The notes: generated by a model from the letters alone, not told the origin. A stretch of DNA of 64,000 nt from Maribacter arenosus (GCF_014610845.1 NZ_JABTCG010000002.1:558001-622000); one strand, 5' to 3'. Positions 1 through 8,610 are shown, counted from the first letter of the stretch. Translations and numbers: made by a program.

Positions 1-539
1 TATATGTATCGTTCTGTACCATGTTGGGTGAATTTCCCTTACAGACGGCCAAACGCAAGGTAGAGCAACATCTCGAAGCAAGTGGATTGAACTATACCGT
101 TTTACTCCCCACCTGTTTTATGGAAGTATGGCTTGGTCCGGCCTTGGGTTTTGATACTGCCAACGGCAAAGTCACCATCTATGGGGACGGGAAGAACCGG
201 GTTTCCTGGATATCGTTAAAAGACGTTGCGTCATTTGCCGTAGCCGCCTTGGATAACCCCAAGGCCATGAACAAACGTATTGACCTAGGGGGGCCAGAGG
301 CCTTGAGTCCCCTCGAAGTCGTGAAAATTTTCGAGACACTCCAAGGAAGGAAATTTGAACTCGAATTTGTTCCCGAAGCAGCCCTGAAAGCACAAAGGGA
401 TGCGGCTGAAGACCCCTTAAGTGCATCCTTCGCCTCCCTTATGTTGAATGTAGCGAAAGGCAGTGAAATCAATATGGAACCCGCTAATGCCCTATTTCAA
501 CTACCCTTGATCTCTGTGAGTGATTTCGCAAAAGGGTAA
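1..539 (+). CDS. NmrA-like NAD(P)-binding protein, 5'-truncated
   Basis: The frame is already open at base 3 and runs to the TAA at 537-539, so about 178 C-terminal codons are visible; the ATG at 21 is internal and the true start lies left of the window. The content fits the C-terminal half of NmrA-type atypical short-chain dehydrogenases: a VEQHLEASGLNYTVLLP segment typical of the helix and strand following the active site, a GDGKNRVSWI segment leading to a D-V-A motif, and an L-G-G-P-E element resembling the substrate lobe. These proteins act as NAD(P)-binding redox sensors or reductases. The Rossmann GxxGxxG motif should lie in the missing part. Substrate unknown. Confidence 0.75.
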   Translation, partial: YVSFCTMLGEFPLQTAKRKVEQHLEASGLNYTVLLPTCFMEVWLGPALGFDTANGKVTIYGDGKNRVSWISLKDVASFAVAALDNPKAMNKRIDLGGPEALSPLEVVKIFETLQGRKFELEFVPEAALKAQRDAAEDPLSASFASLMLNVAKGSEINMEPANALFQLPLISVSDFAKG

Positions 540-582
540 TCCTATTTTTGATTGATAGGCGAAAACAACAGCACACAGTGAG

Positions 583-1229
583 TTTGGAGTATTAAGTAAG
601 AAGTTTGAAGTCTGACATCTGAACTCTTATCTCTGATCTCTGATCTCTGGTTTAAGGTTTCTGGTTTCTGGTTTCTGGTTTCTGGTTGATGTAAGTCAAA
701 AGTTGGAACGTTGGAACGTTGGAAAGTTGAAGGTTGGAGTTTGATGTATTTAGTACAAAGTATAGAGTATTAAGTACGTAGTTTGAAGTCTGACATCTGA
801 ACTCTTATCTCTGACCTCTGATCTCTGATTTCTGGTTTCTGGTTTCTGGTTTCTGGTTTCTGGTTGATGTAAGTCAAAAGTTGGAACGTTGGAACGTTGG
901 AAAGTTGAAGGTTGGAGTTTGGAGTTTGATGTATTTAGTACAAAGTATAGAGAATTAAGTACGTAGTTTGAAGTCTGACATCTGAAGTCTGACATCAGAC
1001 ATCTGGTTTAGGGTTTCTTGTTTCTGGTTGATGTAAGTCAAATGTCGAAAGTTGGAACGTTGGAAAGTTGGAAAGTTGAAGGTTGGAGTTTGGAGTTTGG
1101 AGTTTGGAGTTTGGAGTTTGATGTATTTAGTACAAAGTATAGGGTATTAAGTACGAAGTTTGAAGTCTGACATCTGAACTCTTATCTCTGATCTCTGAAA
1201 TCTGATTTCTGGTTTCTAGATTCTGGTCA
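583..1229. repeat. Heptad-phased higher-order tandem array
   Basis: This non-coding array has three full units starting at 604, 782 and 967 and a partial fourth at 1159. The unit lengths are 178, 185 and 192 nt, differing by exactly 7. Each unit parses without gaps into 7-nt words such as TCTGATC, TCTGGTT, TTTGGAG and TATTAAG, broken only by three consecutive 8-nt words of the form GTTGGAAC/A. The units therefore contain 25, 26 and 27 words. Neighbouring words are similar but not identical. No spacers of CRISPR type, no cas genes and no plausible protein are present. Function unknown. Confidence 0.9.
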
Positions 1230-1298
1230 CTAATCCCATTGAGATCGCTTAGTGCCTTGCGGAGACGACCTATAGAAACATTAGGATGGCAATAAGTT
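1223..1298. repeat. Long direct repeat, copy 1
   Basis: About 76 bp that recur at 1553-1628 with roughly 90% identity, 330 bp apart. The copy begins where the heptad array ends. Read on the reverse strand, both copies encode the related peptide HPNVSIGRLRKALSDL, which suggests they are pieces of a former coding sequence or of a dispersed element. I do not recognise the peptide. Confidence 0.75.
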
Positions 1299-1435
1299 CC
1301 ATGGAGTCGTCCCTTATCCGCAGCATAGGGTTTGAAAGCTCCGATAACAGGAGGTGCGGTACGCAACGACGCGGAGTTTCAGACACGGTTTTTCTTTTGG
1401 GAAAAGAAAAAATGCCTCGGATAAGGCGCCTTTTC

Positions 1436-1455
1436 CCTGCCTGCCGGCAGGCAGG
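1436..1455. repeat. Perfect 20-bp palindrome CCTGCCTGCCGGCAGGCAGG
   Basis: A fully self-complementary GC-rich 20-mer lying in the 1299-1552 interval between the two long direct repeats. The surrounding DNA also carries a TTCTTTTGGGAAAAGAA inverted repeat at about 1391-1407. Both forward and reverse open frames cross the palindrome (for example 1286-1525 and 1270-1563), but their codon content looks random, so I treat the interval as a non-coding dispersed repeat rather than a gene. Confidence 0.7.
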
Positions 1456-1552
1456 TTTTTTTCGGTTTCTTTGGGCGAGCAAAGAAATCGAAGATTCACG
1501 AACTCTTTTTCTAAAACAAAAATAGCGTGAGCTAAATGAAAAATCACTCGCT

Positions 1553-1628
1553 TTGGTTACCAATACCCATAAGATCGCTTAGTGCCTTGCGAAGACGACC
1601 TATAGAAACATTAGGATGGCGATAAGTT
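1553..1628. repeat. Long direct repeat, copy 2
   Basis: Second copy of the 1223-1298 repeat. On the reverse strand an open frame runs through it from about 1660 (K-S-R-R-N-E-F-D-E-L-P) into HPNVSIGRLRKALSDL and stops shortly after. This looks like the tail of a decayed gene. It is out of frame with the ion-channel gene that ends at 1681. Confidence 0.75.
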
Positions 1629-1680
1629 AACTGCGGGAGCTCATCGAATTCATTTCTTCGACTTTTTACCAAAGTTCGAT

Positions 1681-2418
1681 TTACTTTTTTGATTGATTCT
1701 TAAGATCGAAATTTTCCTGTTCTATCTCTCTTGCTTTTGATAAAGCCGAAGCCGCCAATCCTGCAGGAACAGTAACAATTCCTACGCCTATGATCAATAC
1801 CACAAATGTAAAAATCTTCCCTCCTGCGGTTATTGGATATACATCCCCATAACCCACCGTTGTTAGGGTGACTATGGACCACCAAAGACTATGGAAAATA
1901 GATGAGAATAATTCAGGTTGCGCCTCATTTTCAAAAAAGTAAATCCCACATGATGTGAGGTAGATAAGAATTAAAGTGATAATGAAAAAAAGTACAATTT
2001 CTTCTTTGATGATTTTAACCGCTAAATGAATGCGCTGGAGTGCTCTGTTGTACCTTACAAGTTTTAGGGCCCTGAAAATCCTAAAAACCCTAAAGGCCCT
2101 TAAACCCCTCAGATCTACAGCCGCTTGGAGATAAAAAGGGAATATTGCCAATAAATCTATAATCCCATAAAAACTGAAAATATACTTAAATGGATGTTTT
2201 GAAACATATATTCTCAAAACGTATTCTATTGTAAATACAATTACGCAAACTACTTCAAATGCATTCAGAAAATTTATGGTCCTTTCAGAATTATTTGGTA
2301 AAGTTTCTAATGAAAAAGCTATCAGTGAAAGTAAAATTAAAACTTGTATAAAATAATCGAAAATTCTTCCTTCTAATGTGGTGTTATCCTCAATTATTGA
2401 CCATATTTTTTGTTTCAT
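1681..2418 (-). CDS. Voltage-gated potassium channel (ion transport protein)
   Basis: This 245-aa inner-membrane protein has the six-helix layout of Kv-type channels. The S4-like helix at about residues 101-122 has arginines or lysine every third position (R104, R107, R110, R113, R116, K119, R122). The pore loop carries the K+ selectivity filter TTVGYGD at 186-192. A short Glu/Lys-rich cytoplasmic tail follows S6 and no cyclic-nucleotide or RCK domain is present, so gating is probably by voltage alone. It likely mediates K+ flux and helps set membrane potential. The gene stands alone between two repeat-rich spacers. Its start is supported by a TACATTTG element 38 nt upstream. Confidence 0.88.
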   Translation of the reverse strand: MKQKIWSIIEDNTTLEGRIFDYFIQVLILLSLIAFSLETLPNNSERTINFLNAFEVVCVIVFTIEYVLRIYVSKHPFKYIFSFYGIIDLLAIFPFYLQAAVDLRGLRAFRVFRIFRALKLVRYNRALQRIHLAVKIIKEEIVLFFIITLILIYLTSCGIYFFENEAQPELFSSIFHSLWWSIVTLTTVGYGDVYPITAGGKIFTFVVLIIGVGIVTVPAGLAASALSKAREIEQENFDLKNQSKK

Positions 2419-2455
2419 TTGCTTTATATTAAACAGAGGTTTATCCGCTAATATA

Positions 2456-2463
2456 CAAATGTA
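2456..2463 (-). promoter_or_regulatory. Putative -7 element of the ion-channel gene
   Basis: The reverse strand reads TACATTTG, a full match to the Bacteroidetes -7 consensus TAnnTTTG, 38 nt upstream of the channel ATG at 2418. A TTG lies 15 nt further upstream (2479-2481 on the plus strand as CAA), slightly closer than the usual 17-23 nt spacing. Confidence 0.45.
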
Positions 2464-2484
2464 ATTGCATCTATTTCACAATCA

Positions 2485-2544
2485 GCCCTTCGACCCTACC
2501 TTCATTAAAGTTACGGTAGACACGTGCGCACAGGGTGATTTTCC
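2485..2544. repeat. Composite repeat head, copy 1 (60 bp)
   Basis: A 60-bp segment starting GCCCTTCGACCCTACCTTCA recurs at 2704-2763 with scattered differences. In both places it is followed immediately, at the same 60-nt offset, by a heptad-phased tract. The two together form a composite element present twice within 219 bp. Confidence 0.75.
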
Positions 2545-2642
2545 GAGTCTGAACTCTGACATCTGACATCTGGTTTAGGGTTTCTTGTTTCTGGTTTCTT
2601 GTTCAAAGTCGAAAGTCAAAAGTCGAAAGTCGAAAGTTTGTT
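2545..2642. repeat. Heptad-phased tract (14 words)
   Basis: Fourteen consecutive 7-nt words without a phase break, moving from xxxTCTG-type words (ACATCTG) through GTTTCTT/GTTTCTG to GTCGAAA-type words. It uses the same word vocabulary as the array at 583-1229. Non-coding. Confidence 0.8.
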
Positions 2643-2703
2643 ATTGCAAGACTTGGTCAACAAGTGTTTGCAGTAGACAATTCTGAATTTCGTCAAGTAT
2701 CTT

Positions 2704-2763
2704 GCCCTTCGACCCTACCTTCACTAAAATTACGCTAGACAAGTGTGCTTTGGGTGACGTCAA
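2704..2763. repeat. Composite repeat head, copy 2 (60 bp)
   Basis: Second copy of the 2485-2544 segment, again followed directly by a heptad tract. The 61 bp between the first heptad tract and this copy (2643-2703) hold nothing I recognise. Confidence 0.75.
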
Positions 2764-2833
2764 AATTCTGACCTCTAACTTCTGAACCCTGACATCTGAT
2801 ATCTGAAATCCATCAACCAACAACTATCAACTA
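2764..2833. repeat. Heptad-phased tract (10 words) reaching the pepP stop codon
   Basis: Ten consecutive heptads, starting with AATTCTG and ACCTCTA and ending with TCAACTA. The last word contains the stop codon of the pepP gene (2831-2833 on the reverse strand). The element therefore abuts, and may have supplied, the end of that gene. Confidence 0.75.
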
Positions 2834-4123
2834 TTTACTCATAAGATCCTCGATCTCCTCGATCTCTATCGGGATGTTCTTCATCAAATTAAAAGGCTCC
2901 CCTTTTTTCTGGATGACCACATCATCTTCCAACCGGATGCCCATACCCTCTTCGGGAATGTAAATACCCGGCTCCACGGTAAAGACCATATTCGCCTTCA
3001 TGGGTGTTTTTAAGGCCCCGTAATCATGGGTGTCCAACCCGATATGGTGACTGGTACCATGCATAAAGTATTTTTTATAGGCCGGCCAATCCTTGTTCTC
3101 GTTTTTTACGTCGGCCTTGTCCAATAAGCCCAAGCCCAACAGTTCCGAAGTCATCATCTTGCCCACTTCCTTATGGTATTCGGCCCAATCGGTACCGGGG
3201 ACCAACAATTTTGTCGCTTCGTTCTTCACCCGCAATACCGATTGGTATACTTGCTTTTGGCGGTCGGTGAACCGCCCGCTCACGGGAATGGTTCGGGTAA
3301 GGTCGCTGGAGTAGTTGGCGTATTCGGCCGCCACATCCATCAACAGCAGTTCCCCTTTTTTACATTGTTGGTTGTTCTCGATATAATGCAGCACATTGGC
3401 ATTGGCCCCCGAGGCGATGATCGGGGTATAGGCAAACCCTTTGGAGCGATTACGGATAAATTCGTGCAAGAGTTCGGCCTCGATCTCATATTCCCAAACA
3501 CCGGGTTTTACAAAACCCAACAGCCTTCGGAATCCCTTTTCGGTGATATTACAGGCGTGTTGCATCACATCGATTTCCTCCGGTTCCTTTACCCCACGAA
3601 GGTCGTGCAAAATGGGATTGCTCTTGGCTACCTTATGGGCGGGGAATTTTACCTTGCAATCGCGAATAAACCGGTCTTCCCGGGTTTGGGTGACCACCGA
3701 CTGGCGGTAATGCTCGTTCGTATTGAAATAAATGGTTTCGGCCTCGGTCATCAGGCCAAAAAACACCTTGTCGAACTCCTGCAACCAATACACGGTTTCA
3801 ATTCCGGAGATTTCCGTGGCCTTTTCCTTCGTCAGTTTTTCGCCTTCCCATACGGCGATATGGTCGTTGGTCTCCCGAACAAAAAGGATTTCTTTGTGCT
3901 TCTTTTCCACAGCATCCGGGAACAGCAGTAAAATGGTCTCCTCTTGGTCGGCCCCACTCAGGTAAAAGAGATCCCGATGTTGCTCAAAGGGCATGGTACT
4001 ATCGGCACTTATGGGATATACATCGTTGGAATTGAAGACCGCAATGCTGGATGAGATCATCCGGTCCATGAATTTCTTACGGTTTTTTATAAAAAGTTTA
4101 CTGCTGATGGGTTCGTATTTCAT
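2831..4123 (-). CDS. pepP: Xaa-Pro aminopeptidase (aminopeptidase P, M24B)
   Basis: This 430-aa cytosolic metallopeptidase removes the N-terminal residue from peptides with proline in second position. The N-terminal aminopeptidase-P domain (about 1-165) precedes a pita-bread M24 catalytic domain. The five metal ligands are visible: D263 in MDVAAEY, D274 in SSDLTRT, H359 in HGTSHHIGLD, E384 in VEPGIY and E399 in RLEDD. H366 matches the family's conserved proton-shuttling histidine. Length and ends match bacterial PepP. The gene is monocistronic and divergent from the Asp-box gene at 4290. Its stop codon lies in a heptad repeat tract. Confidence 0.93.
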   Translation of the reverse strand: MKYEPISSKLFIKNRKKFMDRMISSSIAVFNSNDVYPISADSTMPFEQHRDLFYLSGADQEETILLLFPDAVEKKHKEILFVRETNDHIAVWEGEKLTKEKATEISGIETVYWLQEFDKVFFGLMTEAETIYFNTNEHYRQSVVTQTREDRFIRDCKVKFPAHKVAKSNPILHDLRGVKEPEEIDVMQHACNITEKGFRRLLGFVKPGVWEYEIEAELLHEFIRNRSKGFAYTPIIASGANANVLHYIENNQQCKKGELLLMDVAAEYANYSSDLTRTIPVSGRFTDRQKQVYQSVLRVKNEATKLLVPGTDWAEYHKEVGKMMTSELLGLGLLDKADVKNENKDWPAYKKYFMHGTSHHIGLDTHDYGALKTPMKANMVFTVEPGIYIPEEGMGIRLEDDVVIQKKGEPFNLMKNIPIEIEEIEDLMSK

Positions 4124-4289
4124 GTGGAAAGGTTTTAGACCATAAATTTAATAATTACGATAGGGAAAGTGCCGGTTTATAAAATTAATTATCTTAGTCC
4201 AACCAAAAAATTGCCCCTTTTATCCCCAAGCATTGAACGCCGCCTACATTTTATTCAATTCCGGGATGTATTCCGTTTAGTTTATCCAT

Positions 4290-7200
4290 ATGAAATCAAT
4301 TTTACGCTTCGTTTGCCTTTTCCTTTTACTTTCCAACCTCAACCATGCACAGACCGATGCCGAGGTATTCAACAATTTGAAATTCCGCTTTATCGGGCCC
4401 GAAGGCAACCGTACCATCGCTATTGCGGGCGTCCCCGGGGACCCCATGGTCAACTATATTGGCGCTGCCTCAGGAGGCCTATGGAAAACCGACGATGGGG
4501 GTGTCAGTTGGAATTCGATTTTCGATGCCCAAGAAGTATCCTCCGTGGGTTCGGTGGCCATCACCCCTACCAATCCCGATATCGTTTGGGTGGGTACGGG
4601 GGAGACCTTTGTGATCCGCCCTGCCCATGCCATGGGAGACGGGATCTATAAATCGGAGGATGCCGGAAAGACTTGGAAGAACATGGGCCTTGAAAAGACC
4701 GGGCGTATCGGCCGGGTCATCGTTCACCCGACGAATCCCGATATCGTCTATGCCGCCGCCTTAGGCCATACCTACGCACCCCAACAAGACCGAGGGGTAT
4801 ACAAAACCACCGACGGGGGTAAAAGTTGGAAACGGATCCTCTTTATCGATGAAAACACCGGGGCGGCCGACATTGCCCTGGACCCTAAAAATCCCGATCG
4901 CCTTTTAGCGGGACTTTGGTCGATACATATCAATACTTGGGGCTTGAACAGCGGGGGACCTGGGGGTGGCATCTACCGCTCTTTGGATGGGGGCGATACA
5001 TGGGAGGCCCTTTCGAAAAAAGGATTGCCCGGCGGCAAGGACAATCCCGTGGGGAAAACCGGGGTTTCCATTTCACATTCCAACCCTGAAGTGGTCTACG
5101 CCCTTTTTGAAATCGATAGTCCGGCCCTCTACCGTTCCGAGGATTTTGGGGATACCTGGACACTACAGACCCGCAATCACGATATTAACGAACGGGCCCC
5201 CTACTATACCCGTATGGCGGTTTCTACCGATGATCCCGACGAGGTGTATTTTGCCAATGTGAAGTTCAGCACCTCCAAAGATGGGGGTAAAACGATCAAA
5301 GGCGGCTATAAAGCGGGAGGCGACAACCATGATATATGGGTCGACCCTACCAATGCGGATAGGATCATGGTGGCCCATGATGGGGGGGCGAGCATTAGTC
5401 TTAACCATGGCGAAACCTTTCAACGCATAGTGCTCCCCATTGCCCAAATGTACCATGTGGCCGTCGATGACCAAGTGCCCTATAATGTCTATGGCAACCG
5501 ACAGGATGGGTATTCCTATAAGGGGCCGAGCAATAGCCTGCAAGGTTATATACCGATTGGTCTTTGGAAAGGGGTCGGGGGTTGTGAAAGTGGCTTTGCC
5601 CAACCCGATCCGTTTGATAATGATATCGTATGGTCGGGCTGCTATGATGGTGGACTCGAACGCTACAATGCCAAAACGGGACATGCCCGAGACGTTCGGG
5701 TTTGGCCCGAAGCGGGGTACGGTTGGGCCCCGGCCGATCTAAAATACCGCTGGCATTGGAATTTTCCACTGGCCTTTTCGCCCCATGTAAAACATCGGGT
5801 GTATGTGGGGAGTCAATTTGTACATAAAAGCGATGATAATGGGCAAAGTTGGCAGGTGATCAGTCCCGACCTTACCCTGAACGACAAATCGCACCAACAG
5901 AGTTCCGGAGGCATTGCCGTGGATAACCTGATGACCTTTGACGGCTCCACCTTGTTCGCTATTGTGGAATCGCCCTTGGAAGCCGGACTTCTATGGACGG
6001 GAAGCAATGACGGACAGGTACAGCTGACCCGGGACGGAGGGGCAACTTGGACCAACGTGACCGAAAATATTCCGGATCTCCCGAAATGGGGGACCATATC
6101 CAACATAGAAACCTCTCGGTATAAAAAAGGAACCGCCTATATCAGTGTGGATTTGCACCAGATGGGCAGCTTTGATCCCTATATTTATAAGACCAGTGAT
6201 TACGGGCAAAATTGGACGTTGATCAGTGGTGGTATCCCGAAATCCGTACACAGTTTCGTACATGTGGTCAAGGAAGATCCCAAGCGGGAAGGCATGCTCT
6301 ATGCCGGAGTGGACAATGGGATCTACATCAGCCACGACGATGGGGCACATTGGATGCGCCTTCGCAACAACCTGCCGCCCGCGCCCGTGTATTGGCTCGA
6401 AATTCAGGAACGTTTTGATGATCTGGTCGTGGGTACCTATGGAAGGGGGTATTACATTCTGGATGATATTTCACCCTTGCGGGAATTCGATCTGGATGCC
6501 AAGGATAAAAAAGCCCATTTGTTCAGTGTACGACCCACCTACCGTTTTCATGACAAACAAAGCATAAAGACCGATGGGCCCAGCAACAATTCAGGACGAA
6601 ATCCGGCCTATGGGGCTGGAATCAACTATTATTTGAAAGATAGCACCGATCAAAAGGTAGAAATACAGATCATGGATGCCAACAATACCATCATCAGGAC
6701 CTTAAAAGGGGAAAATGATAAGGGCATACACCGGACCCAATGGGATCTGCGGTACGAACCTACCTATAAACCCCGATTACAGTCCACCCCTCCCGGAAGG
6801 CCTTGGGTACAGCTCAATGGGGAAGGTTGGCGCCCCTTGGTCACCTGGGATTTGGATCTTTGGCGTGGGCAATTCGGGCCGCGGGCCGTTCCCGACACCT
6901 ATAAAGTGAAGCTTCGTATAGGGGAGGAAGAATATGTGCGTGAGGTGGAGGTATTAAAGGACCCTACCTCAGAAGGCTCGTTGGAAGATATCAAGGAGCA
7001 GGTGGCTTTTTCGTTGGAATTGCGGGATGCCATGAACCTGGCCGTGACCATGATCAATGATATTGAAGGCATACGGTCAGAGCTGAATGACATTATTCCC
7101 AGCCTGAAGCAGGAAAACGATATACAACATGCGACAGCATTGCGGGCCATGGCCCAGAACATAGCCGGGGCCTTGTATGACATCCATTTGACCGGGGCAC

Positions 7201-7451
7201 GGGAAGATGCCTTTAGGGCACCCATGAAACTGTATGGCCGACTTAGTGCCTTGGCCAGTGATATCGGGGCCAATGGGGTGGATTTTAAACCGACGGACCA
7301 ACAACGGGAGGTGCAGGCCATTTTCAATACCCGTTTGGAAAACGTTAATGAGCGCTTTGAAAAATTCATGAAGGTGGAAGTGAAACGGTTGAACGCCCAA
7401 TTGAAAAAGAGCAAGTTGCAGATCCAGACGGATAAAAAAATCAAATCGTAA
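4290..7451 (+). CDS. Secreted Asp-box/VPS10-sortilin-like repeat protein
   Basis: This 1053-aa exported protein has a signal peptide at residues 1-20 ending in HAQ. The first two thirds contain about ten Asp-box motifs (S/T-x-D-x-G-x-T-W), for example TDDGGVSW, SEDAGKTW, TTDGGKSW and SDDNGQSW, which mark the hairpin turns of sortilin/BNR-type beta-propellers. The last third has a beta-sandwich-like segment and a helical Glu/Lys-rich tail. Bacteroidetes paralogues are annotated as VPS10-domain or BNR-repeat glycosyl hydrolases, but the repeats alone do not show catalysis. No type IX secretion C-terminal signal is evident, so it is probably periplasmic or surface-attached. Confidence 0.82.
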   Translation: MKSILRFVCLFLLLSNLNHAQTDAEVFNNLKFRFIGPEGNRTIAIAGVPGDPMVNYIGAASGGLWKTDDGGVSWNSIFDAQEVSSVGSVAITPTNPDIVWVGTGETFVIRPAHAMGDGIYKSEDAGKTWKNMGLEKTGRIGRVIVHPTNPDIVYAAALGHTYAPQQDRGVYKTTDGGKSWKRILFIDENTGAADIALDPKNPDRLLAGLWSIHINTWGLNSGGPGGGIYRSLDGGDTWEALSKKGLPGGKDNPVGKTGVSISHSNPEVVYALFEIDSPALYRSEDFGDTWTLQTRNHDINERAPYYTRMAVSTDDPDEVYFANVKFSTSKDGGKTIKGGYKAGGDNHDIWVDPTNADRIMVAHDGGASISLNHGETFQRIVLPIAQMYHVAVDDQVPYNVYGNRQDGYSYKGPSNSLQGYIPIGLWKGVGGCESGFAQPDPFDNDIVWSGCYDGGLERYNAKTGHARDVRVWPEAGYGWAPADLKYRWHWNFPLAFSPHVKHRVYVGSQFVHKSDDNGQSWQVISPDLTLNDKSHQQSSGGIAVDNLMTFDGSTLFAIVESPLEAGLLWTGSNDGQVQLTRDGGATWTNVTENIPDLPKWGTISNIETSRYKKGTAYISVDLHQMGSFDPYIYKTSDYGQNWTLISGGIPKSVHSFVHVVKEDPKREGMLYAGVDNGIYISHDDGAHWMRLRNNLPPAPVYWLEIQERFDDLVVGTYGRGYYILDDISPLREFDLDAKDKKAHLFSVRPTYRFHDKQSIKTDGPSNNSGRNPAYGAGINYYLKDSTDQKVEIQIMDANNTIIRTLKGENDKGIHRTQWDLRYEPTYKPRLQSTPPGRPWVQLNGEGWRPLVTWDLDLWRGQFGPRAVPDTYKVKLRIGEEEYVREVEVLKDPTSEGSLEDIKEQVAFSLELRDAMNLAVTMINDIEGIRSELNDIIPSLKQENDIQHATALRAMAQNIAGALYDIHLTGAREDAFRAPMKLYGRLSALASDIGANGVDFKPTDQQREVQAIFNTRLENVNERFEKFMKVEVKRLNAQLKKSKLQIQTDKKIKS

Positions 7452-7479
7452 TTAGGGAAAAAGTTTTAGTATAAAAAAA

Positions 7480-8046
7480 CTATTTGATTACGGCATATTC
7501 CTGAAGTTCGGCAGCGTTCATGCGAACGATATCGATATCCATAGGGATAGGCGTTAAGGGGGCATCCATAGAATCCCTAGGGGAGTTCACGATGGCATCG
7601 ACGACCTCCATGCCCTTGATGACCTTGCCGAAAATGGTATAATCCCCATCCAGGCGATGCACCCCCTCTTTATGCTGTACAATATAAAATTGGCAACGGG
7701 CGGAGAGCTTGTCCGGGTTATTATCCCTTCCGGCACCTACGGCCCCATAGTCGTGTACCAAGTCGTCGTTGAACTCCGGTTTCAATAAATATTCGGGGTC
7801 GGTAAACCCTTCCGGGGTATCGGGACACCCGCCTTGGGCCACAAAATCGGGGATGACCCTATTGAAGGTCAACGAATCCCAATAGCCTTCCTTGGCCAAT
7901 TGTAAAAAGCTTTGTTTATGGTTCGGGGTTTCCTCATACAACCAAATCAAGATTTCGCCTTGGGGCGTTTTTATCTGGGCGACTTCATAGTTCTGCCTTG
8001 CACATGTTGACAGTACGAACAAGAGGGGAAACAACAATTTAGACAT
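7480..8046 (-). CDS. Cyclophilin-type peptidyl-prolyl cis-trans isomerase
   Basis: This 188-aa protein catalyses proline isomerisation during folding of exported proteins. A hydrophobic leader ends in VLSTC, so Cys15 may be lipidated, although Thr at -1 is unusual for a lipobox and a simple signal peptide is also possible. The cyclophilin fold follows, with F-N-R-V-I-P-D-F (the catalytic arginine motif), A-Q-G-G, a Q-F-Y-I-V segment and FGKVIKGMEVVDAI near the end. Size fits short periplasmic cyclophilins. It converges with the upstream Asp-box gene and has no operon partner. Confidence 0.88.
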   Translation of the reverse strand: MSKLLFPLLFVLSTCARQNYEVAQIKTPQGEILIWLYEETPNHKQSFLQLAKEGYWDSLTFNRVIPDFVAQGGCPDTPEGFTDPEYLLKPEFNDDLVHDYGAVGAGRDNNPDKLSARCQFYIVQHKEGVHRLDGDYTIFGKVIKGMEVVDAIVNSPRDSMDAPLTPIPMDIDIVRMNAAELQEYAVIK

Positions 8047-8122
8047 AAGCCAAGATCTTTGTGCTAAGATAAAGAAAAGAGGGGTGTTTGGGTAGCCTTC
8101 CCAGTGCGGAATGACAAAAAAA

Positions 8123-8146
8123 AGGGGCTAAATTGATTTAGCCCCT
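8123..8146 (-). terminator. Rho-independent terminator of the 8178-8465 gene
   Basis: A 10-bp perfect stem (AGGGGCTAAA pairing with TTTAGCCCCT) with a TTGA/TCAA tetraloop. The plus strand has a long A-run just left of the stem, giving a U-tract for reverse-strand transcription, 31 nt past the stop codon at 8178. Confidence 0.85.
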
Positions 8147-8177
8147 CTCCCTGATTTAAGTTGGTTATCGTGTATTA

Positions 8178-8465
8178 TTATGCCATGGCCTTTTTGATCG
8201 CCCCAATAATGGCCATTAAAACACCGCCTCCGACACCACCGCCGGCAACACTGCTCAAAATTCCTGCGATGTCCATGGCCCCGGCATCAGCGCCAGCGCT
8301 TAGGCCCAACATGCCGAGTAGTTGTCCTCCTAGTCCACCTCCCAATATTCCTACGATGGAGTTGCCCAGTGTTCCTAAGGACATGTTCTTTAATAATTTC
8401 CCGGCCACATTGCCCCCTAGGGCGCCTGAAACCAGTTGAATGATTAACGGTAAATACTCTTCCAT
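8178..8465 (-). CDS. Small glycine-rich hydrophobic protein
   Basis: This 95-aa protein has no family I can name with certainty. It is rich in Gly, Leu, Ile and Ala, with glycine-zipper spacing (GGGLGGQLLGMLG, AGGGVGGGVLMA) and a short acidic N-terminus and basic C-terminus (KKAMA). This composition suggests self-association within or along a membrane. A strong dedicated terminator lies 31 nt downstream and an AT-rich region with a TAAATTTA-like -7 element lies just upstream. Those flanks indicate a real, independently transcribed gene. Confidence 0.7.
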   Translation of the reverse strand: MEEYLPLIIQLVSGALGGNVAGKLLKNMSLGTLGNSIVGILGGGLGGQLLGMLGLSAGADAGAMDIAGILSSVAGGGVGGGVLMAIIGAIKKAMA

Positions 8466-8610
8466 TTGTTAAGGTTTAGTTGATTATTATCTCTAAATTT
8501 AACTCATTTTTTTATAATTTATTATTTTTTAGGTGTTTAAAATATCATTTTAATGGTTATTCCCTCTAATATGTATTGATTTGATAATCATGGAAAATAC
8601 GCTGAAAACC

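Noticed and set aside
583-1229. CRISPR-like array
   Set aside because: Units are 178-192 nt with internal 7-nt structure, no unique spacers of constant length and no cas genes in the window.
1270-1563. Overlapping 79-97 aa ORFs in both directions across the palindrome region
   Set aside because: They run through a palindrome and inverted repeats, have random-looking composition and no start or family signal.
3173-3931. 252-aa plus-strand ORF
   Set aside because: Antisense shadow of pepP, whose metal ligands and length are complete on the other strand.
5163-5684. 173-aa reverse ORF
   Set aside because: Shadow of the Asp-box repeat gene; composition reflects the opposite strand of Gly/Asp-rich repeats.
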